Positions 24,407 to 31,982 of a DNA stretch of 32,143 nucleotides are shown piece by piece; the first letter of the stretch is position 1; each line of letters opens with the position of its first letter. Origin of the DNA: CAZHZT01 sp964537285. GTDB lineage: Bacteria > Bacteroidota > Bacteroidia > Chitinophagales > Saprospiraceae. The stretch is from the NCBI GenBank assembly GCA_964537285.1, contig CAZHZT010000064.1, positions 1 through 32,143 on the forward strand. Reading direction: 5' to 3'. The position numbers and the translations under genes were made by a program. The notes below the pieces were generated by a model. That model worked only from the letters and a program-made list of their open reading frames with translations, did no database searches and was not told the origin of the DNA.

Positions 24407-24489
24407 GCGAAATTCTTTTTTGAGGCATCCGAAAGGGCAATTTTGCTAAGCAAAATTGCCCTTTCGGATGCCTCAAAAAAGAATTTCGC
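24407..24489. repeat. Perfect palindrome with 41-bp arms (family D)
   Basis: Arms 24407-24447 and 24449-24489 are exact complements around a single A. The inner 19 bp (24428-24446) are identical to the core of the 4852-4958 palindrome, while the outer arms differ. It sits between divergent genes, so it is not a simple terminator. Confidence 0.95.
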
Positions 24490-24519
24490 CGTTCCCCGTT
24501 ATCCGTTTCCCGTTCCCCG
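24489..24519. repeat. CCGTT-type tandem repeat
   Basis: Units GCCGTTCC, CCGTTAT, CCGTTTC and CCGTTCC follow each other directly after the palindrome. They are diverged relatives of the CCGTTAA arrays at 1761-1857 and 12109-12140. Confidence 0.5.
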
Positions 24520-24608
24520 AACATAAAGGTATGATTTTTTTTGAGCGAAATTTCAACTGTTTTTCAAGCCGTTACAAGCCATGGGTTTAATTTTTTTATA
24601 AAAAAAGC

Positions 24609-24639
24609 TTGTTTTTTGGACAAGATAAGCATACCTTTG
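24609..24639 (+). promoter_or_regulatory. Putative promoter of the rplM operon
   Basis: TACCTTTG (24632-24639) matches the -7 consensus. TTG at 24609-24611 is 20 bp upstream. The leader to the TTG start codon is about 50 nt. Confidence 0.6.
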
Positions 24640-24694
24640 CACTCGCTTTTAAATAGGGCGAAGAATTTATTTAAGTAAAGAAAATTAGAAACAG

Positions 24695-25159
24695 TTGGAT
24701 ACTTTAAGTTACAAAACTAAGTCGGCGAAAAAAGAGGAAGTAGCGCGCAGCTGGCACATTGTGGATGGAACGAATATGACAGTAGGGCGTATGTGCTCTC
24801 AAATCGCTCATATTCTTCGCGGAAAACACAAGCCTTCCTATACTCCTCACGTAGATTGCGGAGATTACGTAATCGTGATCAATGCAGAAAAAGTTCGTTT
24901 TACAGGCGGGAAATGGAATCAGAAAGAATACGTAACTTATTCTGGTTACCCTGGCGGTCAAAAGAGAACGACAGCCAAATCAATGCTTGAGAAAAAACCT
25001 ATAAGAATAGTAGAAATGGCAGTGAAGGGAATGCTGCCTAAAACTAAGCTTGGCCGGGCAATGTACAAAAAACTATTTGTATACGAAGGTGTGGAACATC
25101 CTCATGAAGCTCAAAAGCCGCAGCCACTCACTTTTGACAACTTGAAAAAGCAATCTTAA
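24695..25159 (+). CDS. rplM: 50S ribosomal protein L13
   Basis: L13 is an early-assembly protein of the large subunit. The 154-residue product shows WHIVDGTNMTVGRMCSQIA, the core HKPSYTPHVDCGDYVIVINA, GYPGGQKRTTA, KGMLPKTKLGRAMYKKLFVY and EHPHEAQKPQPL. The start codon is TTG: the decoded N terminus MDTLSYKTKSAKKEEV corresponds to the usual Bacteroidota L13 beginning (MDTLSYKT), and no ATG occurs before the conserved region, so the rare start is well supported. rpsI follows after 2 bp. Confidence 0.97.
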   Translation: MDTLSYKTKSAKKEEVARSWHIVDGTNMTVGRMCSQIAHILRGKHKPSYTPHVDCGDYVIVINAEKVRFTGGKWNQKEYVTYSGYPGGQKRTTAKSMLEKKPIRIVEMAVKGMLPKTKLGRAMYKKLFVYEGVEHPHEAQKPQPLTFDNLKKQS

Positions 25160-25161
25160 TT

Positions 25162-25548
25162 ATGGAAATGATAAATGCGATCGGAAGGAGAAAAGCCTCT
25201 GTGGCCAGAGTATACCTTACAAAAGGAGAAGGGAATATCACAGTAAATGGGAAAACTCTAAAAGATTACTTCGATCTCCCTCACATTCAATCGAAAATAA
25301 CGGAGCCATTTGCTACTACAGGCGTAGAAAATATATATGACCTGAAAGTCAATGTAAAAGGCGGAGGATACAAAGGACAGGCAGAAGCCGTCAGAATGGC
25401 TGTTTCAAGAGCCTTGGTAAAACTCAATGATGAATTTCGCAAACCGCTTAAGGATAAGAAGTATCTTACAAGGGATTCGCGCGTGGTGGAACGTAAAAAA
25501 TATGGTAAACCGAAAGCACGTAAAAGCTTCCAGTTCAGTAAGCGTTAA
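25162..25548 (+). CDS. rpsI: 30S ribosomal protein S9
   Basis: The 128-residue protein begins MEMINAIGRRKASVARVYL and ends in the classic S9 tail RKARKSFQFSKR, whose terminal Arg contacts P-site tRNA. The middle GGGYKGQAEAVRMAVSRALV and LTRDSRVVERKKYGKPKAR are family signatures. It is two bases from the rplM stop and almost certainly in the same transcript. The spacer to rpsB (186 bp) is unusually long and carries a family A palindrome. Confidence 0.97.
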   Translation: MEMINAIGRRKASVARVYLTKGEGNITVNGKTLKDYFDLPHIQSKITEPFATTGVENIYDLKVNVKGGGYKGQAEAVRMAVSRALVKLNDEFRKPLKDKKYLTRDSRVVERKKYGKPKARKSFQFSKR

Positions 25549-25615
25549 TTTTTCTTTTTGCGAATTATTTTGGCCTGCCAGGCAGTCCATTGTTTCCGAA
25601 CTCTTATTAATTTTA

Positions 25616-25719
25616 GTTCTTTGACATAAATGGTGTGGAACTTCAAAATGATAATCCTTTCAGCCACAAGGATATTCAAGGCTTCTCATTTTGAAGTTCC
25701 ACACCATTTATCAAAGAAC
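25616..25719. repeat. Family A palindromic element, copy 3
   Basis: This 104-bp element runs from GTTCTTTGACA to ATCAAAGAAC, with the same inner stem and loop as the other copies. Here the outer arms AAATGGTGTGG and CCACACCATTT are fully complementary, whereas the other copies read AAATTG/CAATTT: matched changes on both arms. It lies inside the rpsI-rpsB spacer and ends 15 bp before rpsB. Confidence 0.9.
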
Positions 25720-25734
25720 GTTAATATTTAAAAA

Positions 25735-26457
25735 ATGGCAAAACCTACATATAAAGAATTATTAGATGCCGGTGTCCACTTTGGGCACCTCAAAAAAAAG
25801 TGGAATCCCAAAATGTCTCCTTATATCTTTACAGAGAAAAAGGGAATCCATATCATAGATCTCAATCAGACGCTTAAAAGCCTCGACAGTGCAGCATCGG
25901 CAATGAAACAAATTGCACGTTCCGGTAGAAAGATCCTTTTCGTCGCAACTAAAAAACAGGCTAAAGAGTATATCTCAGAAGCTGCCAGAAGTGTTGAAAT
26001 GCCTTTTGTCACAGAACGCTGGCTGGGAGGAATGATGACCAACTTCGCAACCATCCGGAAATCCGTGAAAAAAATGAACTCTATAGACCGGATGCTGGCC
26101 GATGGATCATTAACAAGCGTAACGAAAAAAGAACGCCTTACGCTTACTCGTGAAAGGGATAAACTTGAAAAGGTTCTTGGGGGTGTCGCTAATTTGAACC
26201 GTACCCCTTCGGCGGTGTTTATCGTTGATATTGAACATGAGCATATCGCTCTGGCTGAAGCACACAAATTAGGCATGCGTACATTCGGTATCGTCGATAC
26301 CAATGCCGACCCTAATAAGGTGGATTATGCTATCCCCGGTAATGACGACGCCTCTAAATCCGTTGCGATTATCGTAAACTATATGATAGAGGCTATTAAA
26401 GAAGGACTCGCTGAGCGTCAAACAGCAAAGGCAGAACGTCAGGCAGCCCAAGATTAA
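25735..26457 (+). CDS. rpsB: 30S ribosomal protein S2
   Basis: The 240-residue protein has the S2 signatures LLDAGVHFGHLKKKWNPKMSPYIF, NGIHIIDLNQT-like GIHIIDLNQTLKSL, RWLGGMMTNFATIRKS, VFIVDIEHEHIALAEA and GIVDTNADPNKVDYAIPGNDDA. It binds the small-subunit body and recruits S1. rpsB and tsf are adjacent (36-bp gap), the near-universal order. The C-terminal AERQTAKAERQAAQD tail is a short repeated, charged extension. Confidence 0.97.
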   Translation: MAKPTYKELLDAGVHFGHLKKKWNPKMSPYIFTEKKGIHIIDLNQTLKSLDSAASAMKQIARSGRKILFVATKKQAKEYISEAARSVEMPFVTERWLGGMMTNFATIRKSVKKMNSIDRMLADGSLTSVTKKERLTLTRERDKLEKVLGGVANLNRTPSAVFIVDIEHEHIALAEAHKLGMRTFGIVDTNADPNKVDYAIPGNDDASKSVAIIVNYMIEAIKEGLAERQTAKAERQAAQD

Positions 26458-26493
26458 TTTTACTTTATTCACTGAATTTAATAAACACTTAAC

Positions 26494-27333
26494 ATGAGCA
26501 CAGTAAAAATTTCTGCTGCGGATGTAAAGGCCTTGAGAGATCTCACAGGCGCACCAATGATGGATTGTAAAAAAGCGCTTACGGAAGCGGAAGGCGATAA
26601 GGATAAAGCGATAGAGATATTGAGAAAGAAAGGGCAAAAAATGGTGGCTAAGCGTGCTGAACGCTCCGCTAACGAGGGGGTTGTTGTCGCTAAAGTTTCT
26701 GATGATCGCCAAAATGGAATTGTAATCCGTTTAAGTTGCGAAACAGATTTCGTTGCGAAAAACGATGATTTTGTCAAATTTGCTGAATCTATCGCTGGTA
26801 TCGCACTTGTTAATTTACCTGCTGATCTGGAAGCGCTCAAAGCTCTTCCCTACAATGATGAGTTAACCGTTGATCAAAAAATTGTCGAGCAAGTAGGTGT
26901 CATCGGCGAAAAAGTGGAACTGGCAGACTATCAAAGAGTCAATGCAGCAATGGTGGCTCCTTACATTCATACGGGATATAGAGCAGGGGTATTAGTGGGC
27001 TTGAATAAAGCTTCTGACGATATTTTTGTTGCTGGCCGGGATGTAGCTATGCAGGTTGCTGCTATGAAGCCTCTCGCTTTAGATAAAGGCGACGTAGACC
27101 CTTCTGTTATTGAAAAAGAAATCGAGATCGGGAAAGAAGTGGCTCGTAAAGAAGGCAAGCCTGAGCAAATGTTGGAAAAAATTGCCATGGGTAAACTGAA
27201 TAAATTCTACAAGGAAAACACACTGCTTAATCAGCAATTCGTAAAAGATAATAAATCAAGCGTTTCGCAGTATCTTAAGTCTCTGGATAAAGAACTTACT
27301 GTTACTGAGTTTAAACATATCACTCTAGGATAA
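26494..27333 (+). CDS. tsf: Translation elongation factor Ts
   Basis: EF-Ts is the nucleotide exchange factor for EF-Tu. The 279-residue product shows the UBA-like N terminus ADVKALRDLTGAPMMDCKKAL, the catalytic TDFVAKNDDFVKFAE (the TDFV motif that contacts EF-Tu), HTGYRAGVLVGLNK and the DVAMQVAAMKPL segment. The length is normal. It follows rpsB directly; a hairpin follows the stop codon. Confidence 0.97.
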   Translation: MSTVKISAADVKALRDLTGAPMMDCKKALTEAEGDKDKAIEILRKKGQKMVAKRAERSANEGVVVAKVSDDRQNGIVIRLSCETDFVAKNDDFVKFAESIAGIALVNLPADLEALKALPYNDELTVDQKIVEQVGVIGEKVELADYQRVNAAMVAPYIHTGYRAGVLVGLNKASDDIFVAGRDVAMQVAAMKPLALDKGDVDPSVIEKEIEIGKEVARKEGKPEQMLEKIAMGKLNKFYKENTLLNQQFVKDNKSSVSQYLKSLDKELTVTEFKHITLG

Positions 27334-27337
27334 ATTC

Positions 27338-27377
27338 TAGCCTGGCAAAATCTGTTGTTTCAACAATCGCCTGGCTA
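27338..27377 (+). terminator. Hairpin after tsf, likely terminator
   Basis: TAGCCTGGC (27338-27346) pairs with GCCTGGCTA (27369-27377) apart from one T-T mismatch. An inner TGTTG-TTT-CAACA hairpin fills the loop. The U-tract is poor, so efficiency is uncertain. Confidence 0.45.
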
Positions 27378-27391
27378 AAATGATTTCAAGC

Positions 27392-27429
27392 AACATGAGT
27401 CATCCCGAATTTTCGGGATGACTCATGTT
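27392..27429. repeat. Family B hairpin, copy 3
   Basis: AACATGAGTCATCCCGAA (27392-27409) pairs exactly with 27412-27429 around TT. This is the longest intact copy (18-bp arms). It lies between tsf and the pyrH promoter. Confidence 0.9.
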
Positions 27430-27496
27430 TTCTACCTGCTCTCCCATAATAATTTCTAAAAAATTTTCAGGCCTCTAATTCACTCCCAAAAAATTA

Positions 27497-27528
27497 TTTA
27501 GAATATTAGAAGTCTTATCCTATCTTTG
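27497..27528 (+). promoter_or_regulatory. Putative promoter of pyrH
   Basis: TATCTTTG (27521-27528) is a perfect -7 box. The -33 element is weak (TTTA at 27497-27500, 20 bp away). The box lies 34 bp before the start codon. Confidence 0.5.
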
Positions 27529-27561
27529 ACCCGGTTATTTTCACACTAACGAGCGTATTTT

Positions 27562-28275
27562 ATGGAGATCAAGTATAAGCGGATCCTGCTCAAATTGAGC
27601 GGAGAATCTTTGATGGGAGAAAAAGGCTTTGGTATTGAGCCAATTATGCTCAAACACTATGCTAGTCAGGTCAAACAATTGGTTGACCGGGGAGTAGAGG
27701 TTGCTGTCGTGATTGGAGGAGGAAACATTTTCAGGGGGCTTGAAGCCTCATCCTCCGGAATCGAAAGAGTACAGGGGGATTACATGGGTATGCTTGCAAC
27801 TGTCATCAACGGTATGGCCGTTCAAAGCGCACTGGAAGGCCTGGGGGTTTTCACCAGATTGGTGTCAGCCATTGAAATGAAGCAAATCGCAGAGCCTTAC
27901 ATAAGGCGAAGAGCGATCAGACATCTCGAAAAAGGTCGTGTAGTCATCTTCTCCGCGGGAACCGGCTCTCCTTATTTTACAACAGATTCTGCTGCCGCTC
28001 TTCGAGCCAACGAAATCAATGCTGATGTAATCCTGAAAGGCACCAGAGTAGATGGTATTTATTCCGCTGATCCGGAAAAAGATCCTAACGCGGTAAAATT
28101 TGACAAAATCACCTTCGCAAAGGTCATTAGCCTGGGATTAAGTGTAATGGACATGACGGCCTTCACTTTATGCCAGGAAAACAACCTCCCTATTATCGTT
28201 TTTGATATAAAGAAAAGAGAAAATCTGATCAAGATTGTTCAGGGAGAAGCCATTGGTACTTTAGTTGAAGGCTAA
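27562..28275 (+). CDS. pyrH: Uridylate kinase (UMP kinase)
   Basis: PyrH phosphorylates UMP to UDP. The 237-residue product has KRILLKLSGESLMGEKGFGIE, the glycine-rich VAVVIGGGNIFRG (allosteric and phosphate-binding region), RGDYMGMLATVINGMAVQ-type VQGDYMGMLATVING, GTGSPYFTTDSAAALRA and KGTRVDGIYSADPEKDPNAV, all typical of bacterial UMP kinase. frr, which often follows pyrH, is absent; a phosphatase gene faces it instead. Confidence 0.97.
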   Translation: MEIKYKRILLKLSGESLMGEKGFGIEPIMLKHYASQVKQLVDRGVEVAVVIGGGNIFRGLEASSSGIERVQGDYMGMLATVINGMAVQSALEGLGVFTRLVSAIEMKQIAEPYIRRRAIRHLEKGRVVIFSAGTGSPYFTTDSAAALRANEINADVILKGTRVDGIYSADPEKDPNAVKFDKITFAKVISLGLSVMDMTAFTLCQENNLPIIVFDIKKRENLIKIVQGEAIGTLVEG

Positions 28276-28304
28276 ATGCTATTGTAAGCTTTATTCCTTA
28301 ACAT

Positions 28305-28775
28305 CTATTTATGCTTTTCTTCCTTAAGAAAGGCCTCTAATAATTGATCACAGGCTTGATCTAATATACTAAACACTTCTTCAAAAGCTTCGTCATTCCA
28401 ATAAGGGTCCATTACATCTACTTCTTTGGTTTCCTGAACGTAGTCCAAAATGCGATGTACCTTATTCCGTTCAGTATCATTTTTAGCCATCAATAAAGCC
28501 GCTTGATAATTGGATTCATCCATGACGATGATTTTATCAAATTGCTTAAAATCACTATGTACTAACTGCCGGGCTCGTTGACCTTGAATATCTATTTGAT
28601 GATTCCTGGCCGTAGCAATTGACCGGGGATCAGGAGCTTCCCCAAGATGCCATCGGCTGGTTCCGGCAGAGTCCACTTCCCAACCCAGTCCTTTTTCCTG
28701 AATTTTTTTCTTTAAAATACCTTCAGCAAGAGGTGAACGACAGATATTGCCGAGGCAAACCATTAATATTTTCAT
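28305..28775 (-). CDS. Low-molecular-weight protein tyrosine phosphatase
   Basis: The 156-residue protein has the P-loop CLGNICRSP (C7-x5-R13-S14) at the N terminus and the general acid Asp in VMDPYWND near residue 121, with SAGTSRWHLGEAPDPRS in between. These are the complete catalytic elements of the family. Such enzymes remove phosphate from Tyr residues, for example on BY-type kinases controlling polysaccharide export; no kinase is encoded nearby. The gene is convergent with pyrH (29-bp spacer) and divergent from trkA. Confidence 0.93.
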   Translation of the reverse strand: MKILMVCLGNICRSPLAEGILKKKIQEKGLGWEVDSAGTSRWHLGEAPDPRSIATARNHQIDIQGQRARQLVHSDFKQFDKIIVMDESNYQAALLMAKNDTERNKVHRILDYVQETKEVDVMDPYWNDEAFEEVFSILDQACDQLLEAFLKEEKHK

Positions 28776-28820
28776 ACTTTAAAACCAAATTTTATTCATC
28801 TTTGTAAATGCTATTTTGGA

Positions 28821-28984
28821 TAAGTAGTTCACGGAATTGGGCTACCAAACAGATGATAGCTATTTTGTGCTGAATCAAGGCGCGAGAACCGCGCTTAGCC
28901 CTTGTTAAGCAAGGCTTTGAGCAACGCAGAGTCAGCGCAAAAGAGCATCATATGGTTATGTAGTTTAAATCCGTGAACTACTTA
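28821..28984. repeat. MITE-like structured inverted-repeat region upstream of trkA
   Basis: A 15-bp perfect terminal inverted repeat (TAAGTAGTTCACGGA, 28821-28835, with 28970-28984) bounds 164 bp. Inside, a second imperfect repeat (CAGATGATAGCTATTTTG against CAAAAGAGCATCATATG) and a CCTTG-TTAAG-CAAGG hairpin continue the symmetry. The ends are flanked by TA on each side. It has no coding potential. It could be a non-autonomous element of the TA-target type or a structured RNA leader of trkA. Confidence 0.6.
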
Positions 28985-29033
28985 AGCACCTGAACAAAAT
29001 TAAGTATAACTAAAAATTTTGTTCAGGTGCTTA
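28983..29033. repeat. 19-bp-arm hairpin upstream of trkA
   Basis: TAAGCACCTGAACAAAATT (28983-29001) pairs exactly with 29015-29033 around a 13-nt AT-rich loop. It shares its first two bases with the larger inverted repeat at its left and lies 40 bp before trkA. Confidence 0.85.
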
Positions 29034-29073
29034 GCATAATTATTGTTCAATGCACTTTATTCTAAAATAATAT

Positions 29074-30414
29074 ATGAAAATCGTCATTGCAGGCGCCGGC
29101 GATATTGGCTTTCACCTTGCTTCGCTACTTAGCCACGAAAATCAAGATATCATACTTATTGATAAAAATCAAGAAGTACTTCATTACGTTCAAAGCCACC
29201 TTGATGTAATTACCATCAAGGGAGATTCCTCCTCTGTAGAAGTCCTTAATCAAGCCGAAATCAGTAGGGCAGACCTTGTATTAGCCGTCACCACTTCTGA
29301 ACAAAATAATCTAATTACTGCTATTTTAGCCAAAAAAATGGGGGCAAAACGAACCATAGCGCGCGTTAATAACCTCGAATACCTTACAAGTGAACAACGC
29401 AAAAACTTTACCGATCTGGGTGTTGACAACCTCATCTCTCCGGTTCAACTCGCAGCGCGCGAAATTGAACGCCTGATAAAACAGTGTTCTTTTACTGATG
29501 TGTTTGACTTCGAAAGAGGAAAATTGTCACTTTTTGGCATTACCGTCGAAGATTCTTCCCCGATCGTAAATATGTCAATAGAAGAAATCTCCAACACCTA
29601 CTCAAACGCGATTTTTAACATGATCGCCATCCTCAGAGGAAATCGAACAATTATCCCCCGGGGGCGTATCGTCTTGAAACGCCATGACCACATTTACTTC
29701 CTGGTCGAAAACCGTGACATCCAGAACATCATACAGATTGTAGGAAAAAGGGAAATTAAAGTTAAAAATATAATGATCCTGGGGGGTGGAGCGGTTGGCT
29801 TTAGGGCTGCCCAACTTTTAGAAAAAGATTACAACGTCACAATTGTTGAAAAACAAAAATCAACTTGCAAGTTTTTGGTGGAGCAACTAAACAATGCCCT
29901 CGTTGTAATGGGCGACCCAGGCAATATTCAACTGCTAAAGGAAGAAGGCCTGGCAAATATGGATGCCTTCATTGCCGTTACCCCCAATTCAGAAACAAAT
30001 ATCATCACCAGCTTGATGGCTGAAGAAAGCGGCGTTTACAAAACCATTGCGATGGTCGATAACAGCAACTATACCCATATCTCCAGAAATATAGGAGTCG
30101 ATACGATCATCAACAAAAAGCTAATCGCAGCGAATAATATTTTCCGTCATGTGCGCAAAGGAAAAATCGAAGCGCTTACCAGTCTGCAAGGTGTTGATGC
30201 CGAAGTGATTGAGTTCGTCGTTCATAAAAGGAACCGCCTGACTAAGCACCCTATTAAGTCACTCTATTTTCCTGAAAAAGCACTGATCGGAGGGGTCATT
30301 CGAGATAATGAAACCTTTATTCCCGATGGAAATTTCCAGCTCCAGGTTAATGATAAAGTTATTGTTTTCGCGTTGCCTCAGGCTATAGGAAAGCTGGAAC
30401 AACTATTTAGGTAA
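29074..30414 (+). CDS. trkA: Trk potassium uptake system NAD-binding protein TrkA
   Basis: TrkA is the cytoplasmic regulatory ring of the TrkH potassium channel and binds NAD(H) and ATP. The 446-residue protein consists of two RCK units. RCK_N has GAGDIGFHLASLL (7-19) with acidic LIDKN at the end of strand 2, followed by a TrkA_C domain (about 145-220). A second Rossmann domain shows MILGGGAVGFRAAQLL (about 235-250) and VEKQKS, followed by a second TrkA_C (about 365-446). This double architecture is that of classical TrkA, not of single-domain KtrA. trkH follows on the same strand. Confidence 0.95.
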   Translation: MKIVIAGAGDIGFHLASLLSHENQDIILIDKNQEVLHYVQSHLDVITIKGDSSSVEVLNQAEISRADLVLAVTTSEQNNLITAILAKKMGAKRTIARVNNLEYLTSEQRKNFTDLGVDNLISPVQLAAREIERLIKQCSFTDVFDFERGKLSLFGITVEDSSPIVNMSIEEISNTYSNAIFNMIAILRGNRTIIPRGRIVLKRHDHIYFLVENRDIQNIIQIVGKREIKVKNIMILGGGAVGFRAAQLLEKDYNVTIVEKQKSTCKFLVEQLNNALVVMGDPGNIQLLKEEGLANMDAFIAVTPNSETNIITSLMAEESGVYKTIAMVDNSNYTHISRNIGVDTIINKKLIAANNIFRHVRKGKIEALTSLQGVDAEVIEFVVHKRNRLTKHPIKSLYFPEKALIGGVIRDNETFIPDGNFQLQVNDKVIVFALPQAIGKLEQLFR

Positions 30415-30426
30415 TCCCAATTGATG

Positions 30427-30494
30427 CCATCGAATATTTTATAAGGTGGTAGGCGGGCTGTAGCCCGCCTACCACCTTATAAAATATTCGATGG
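30427..30494. repeat. 68-bp near-perfect palindrome between trkA and trkH (family D)
   Basis: Arms 30427-30459 and 30462-30494 (33 bp each) are exact complements around GT. The centre includes GTAGGCGGGCTGTAGCCCGC. It lies within what should be one transcript, 30 bp before trkH, so it could attenuate trkH expression or stabilise the trkA message. Confidence 0.93.
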
Positions 30495-30524
30495 TGTTTA
30501 CTTTAAGTTATTGGAAAAATTACT

Positions 30525-31976
30525 ATGATCAATTTTAGAACCATTGGAAAAGTCATTGGAGTCGTAATAATAATTCTCGGCTTTTTAATGTTGATGTGCT
30601 TACCATTTAGTTTGCAGTTCGGTAGTGGTGATCACTATGCCCTAATCCACTCGGGCTCTATTTGTATGGGTTTCGGAGGCCTGCTGCAATTGATCAAACC
30701 TCAAAGAGGAGAAGTGCTCTTAAAAAGAGAAGGCTACCTGATCGTTGCGCTGGGATGGTTAAGTATGGTACTTTTTGGGATGCTTCCTTTTCTGCTTAGT
30801 GGAGAAATTCCAAGCTTGACCAATGCCTTTTTTGAAACAGTTTCCGGAATGACCACTACAGGAGCCTCCATTTTAACAGATATTGAAAGCCTTCCTGAGG
30901 GTATATTATTCTGGCGTAGCATGACCCAATGGATTGGAGGTATGGGTATCATTGTATTGACCATCGCTATTTTCCCCATCCTGGGAATTGGAGGCATTGA
31001 GCTTTTTGTAGCCGAAGCTCCCGGACCAACATCTGACAAGATCCACCCACGCATCAGAGAAACCGCCAAGCGCTTATGGCTCATTTATGTTTCGCTCACC
31101 GGTATACTGGCAGTCATTCTTTATTCTCTTGGAATGTCTTTATACGATGCCGTAAATCATGCGCTTACCACAATAGCTACAGGAGGATTCAGCACACGGA
31201 ATGGCAGCATGGCGGATTTTGATATACCTTCGATCCAATACGTTATTATATTTTTTATGTTCTTAGCAGGAACGAACTATAGCGTCATTTATCTTGGCCT
31301 GAATGGAAAATTGAAGAAAGTATGGCAAAATGATGAGTTTAGATTATACCTGACTGTTGTTGGTTCCCTTACAGCCATTGTATCGCTGGCTGTTTACATG
31401 ATCGGTGATACTTCTTTCGAGAAATCTTTTCGAGACTCTATTTTTCAAATTGTTTCCCTCATCACAACTACTGGTTTTGTTTCTGCAGATTATACTCAAT
31501 GGAATGGAGGGTTAACCATGTTGTTCTTCATACTAATGTTCGTCGGAGCTTGCGCCGGTTCCACAAGTGGTGGCATCAAGCTAATCCGGCACCTGGTTTT
31601 CTTAAAAAACTCTATCCTTGAATTCAAACGCATCCTTCACCCCCACGGGATGATTCGGATAAAAATAAATCGTATCATAGTACCCCCTAGAATTTTAACT
31701 CATATCCTGGTTTTCCTACTCATTTATCTGATATTATTTGTTGCTGGATCTATTGCAATAACGATCTTAGGCATGGACTTTCTTTCTGCAATAGGGGCGG
31801 TAGCCACCTCTTTGGGAAACGTTGGCCCGGGAATCGGATCTGTTGGCCCTGTTGATAACTTCGCAAAAGTTCCTGAGGCTGCTAAATGGATACTATCATT
31901 ATTGATGCTTCTCGGACGATTAGAATTATTTACTATTCTGGTATTGTTCACTCCCTATTTTTGGAAAAATAATTAG
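30525..31976 (+). CDS. trkH: TrkH family potassium uptake protein
   Basis: TrkH is the inner-membrane potassium-translocating subunit gated by TrkA. The 483-residue protein contains four membrane-pore-membrane repeats. Pore-loop filter sequences are visible in order: GMTTTGASIL (near residue 105), IATGGFSTRNG (about 220), TTTGFVSADY (about 315) and TSLGNVGPGIG (about 430), each with the conserved Gly. WRSMTQWIGGMGIIVLTIAIFPILGIGG and the GACAGSTSGGIK segment are family signatures. It lies 110 bp after trkA, the usual partner. Confidence 0.95.
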   Translation: MINFRTIGKVIGVVIIILGFLMLMCLPFSLQFGSGDHYALIHSGSICMGFGGLLQLIKPQRGEVLLKREGYLIVALGWLSMVLFGMLPFLLSGEIPSLTNAFFETVSGMTTTGASILTDIESLPEGILFWRSMTQWIGGMGIIVLTIAIFPILGIGGIELFVAEAPGPTSDKIHPRIRETAKRLWLIYVSLTGILAVILYSLGMSLYDAVNHALTTIATGGFSTRNGSMADFDIPSIQYVIIFFMFLAGTNYSVIYLGLNGKLKKVWQNDEFRLYLTVVGSLTAIVSLAVYMIGDTSFEKSFRDSIFQIVSLITTTGFVSADYTQWNGGLTMLFFILMFVGACAGSTSGGIKLIRHLVFLKNSILEFKRILHPHGMIRIKINRIIVPPRILTHILVFLLIYLILFVAGSIAITILGMDFLSAIGAVATSLGNVGPGIGSVGPVDNFAKVPEAAKWILSLLMLLGRLELFTILVLFTPYFWKNN

Positions 31977-31982
31977 ATCGGA

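Noticed and set aside
25866..26840. Overlapping antisense frames opposite rpsB and tsf
   Set aside because: They run opposite highly conserved translation genes, and codon structure favours the sense strand.
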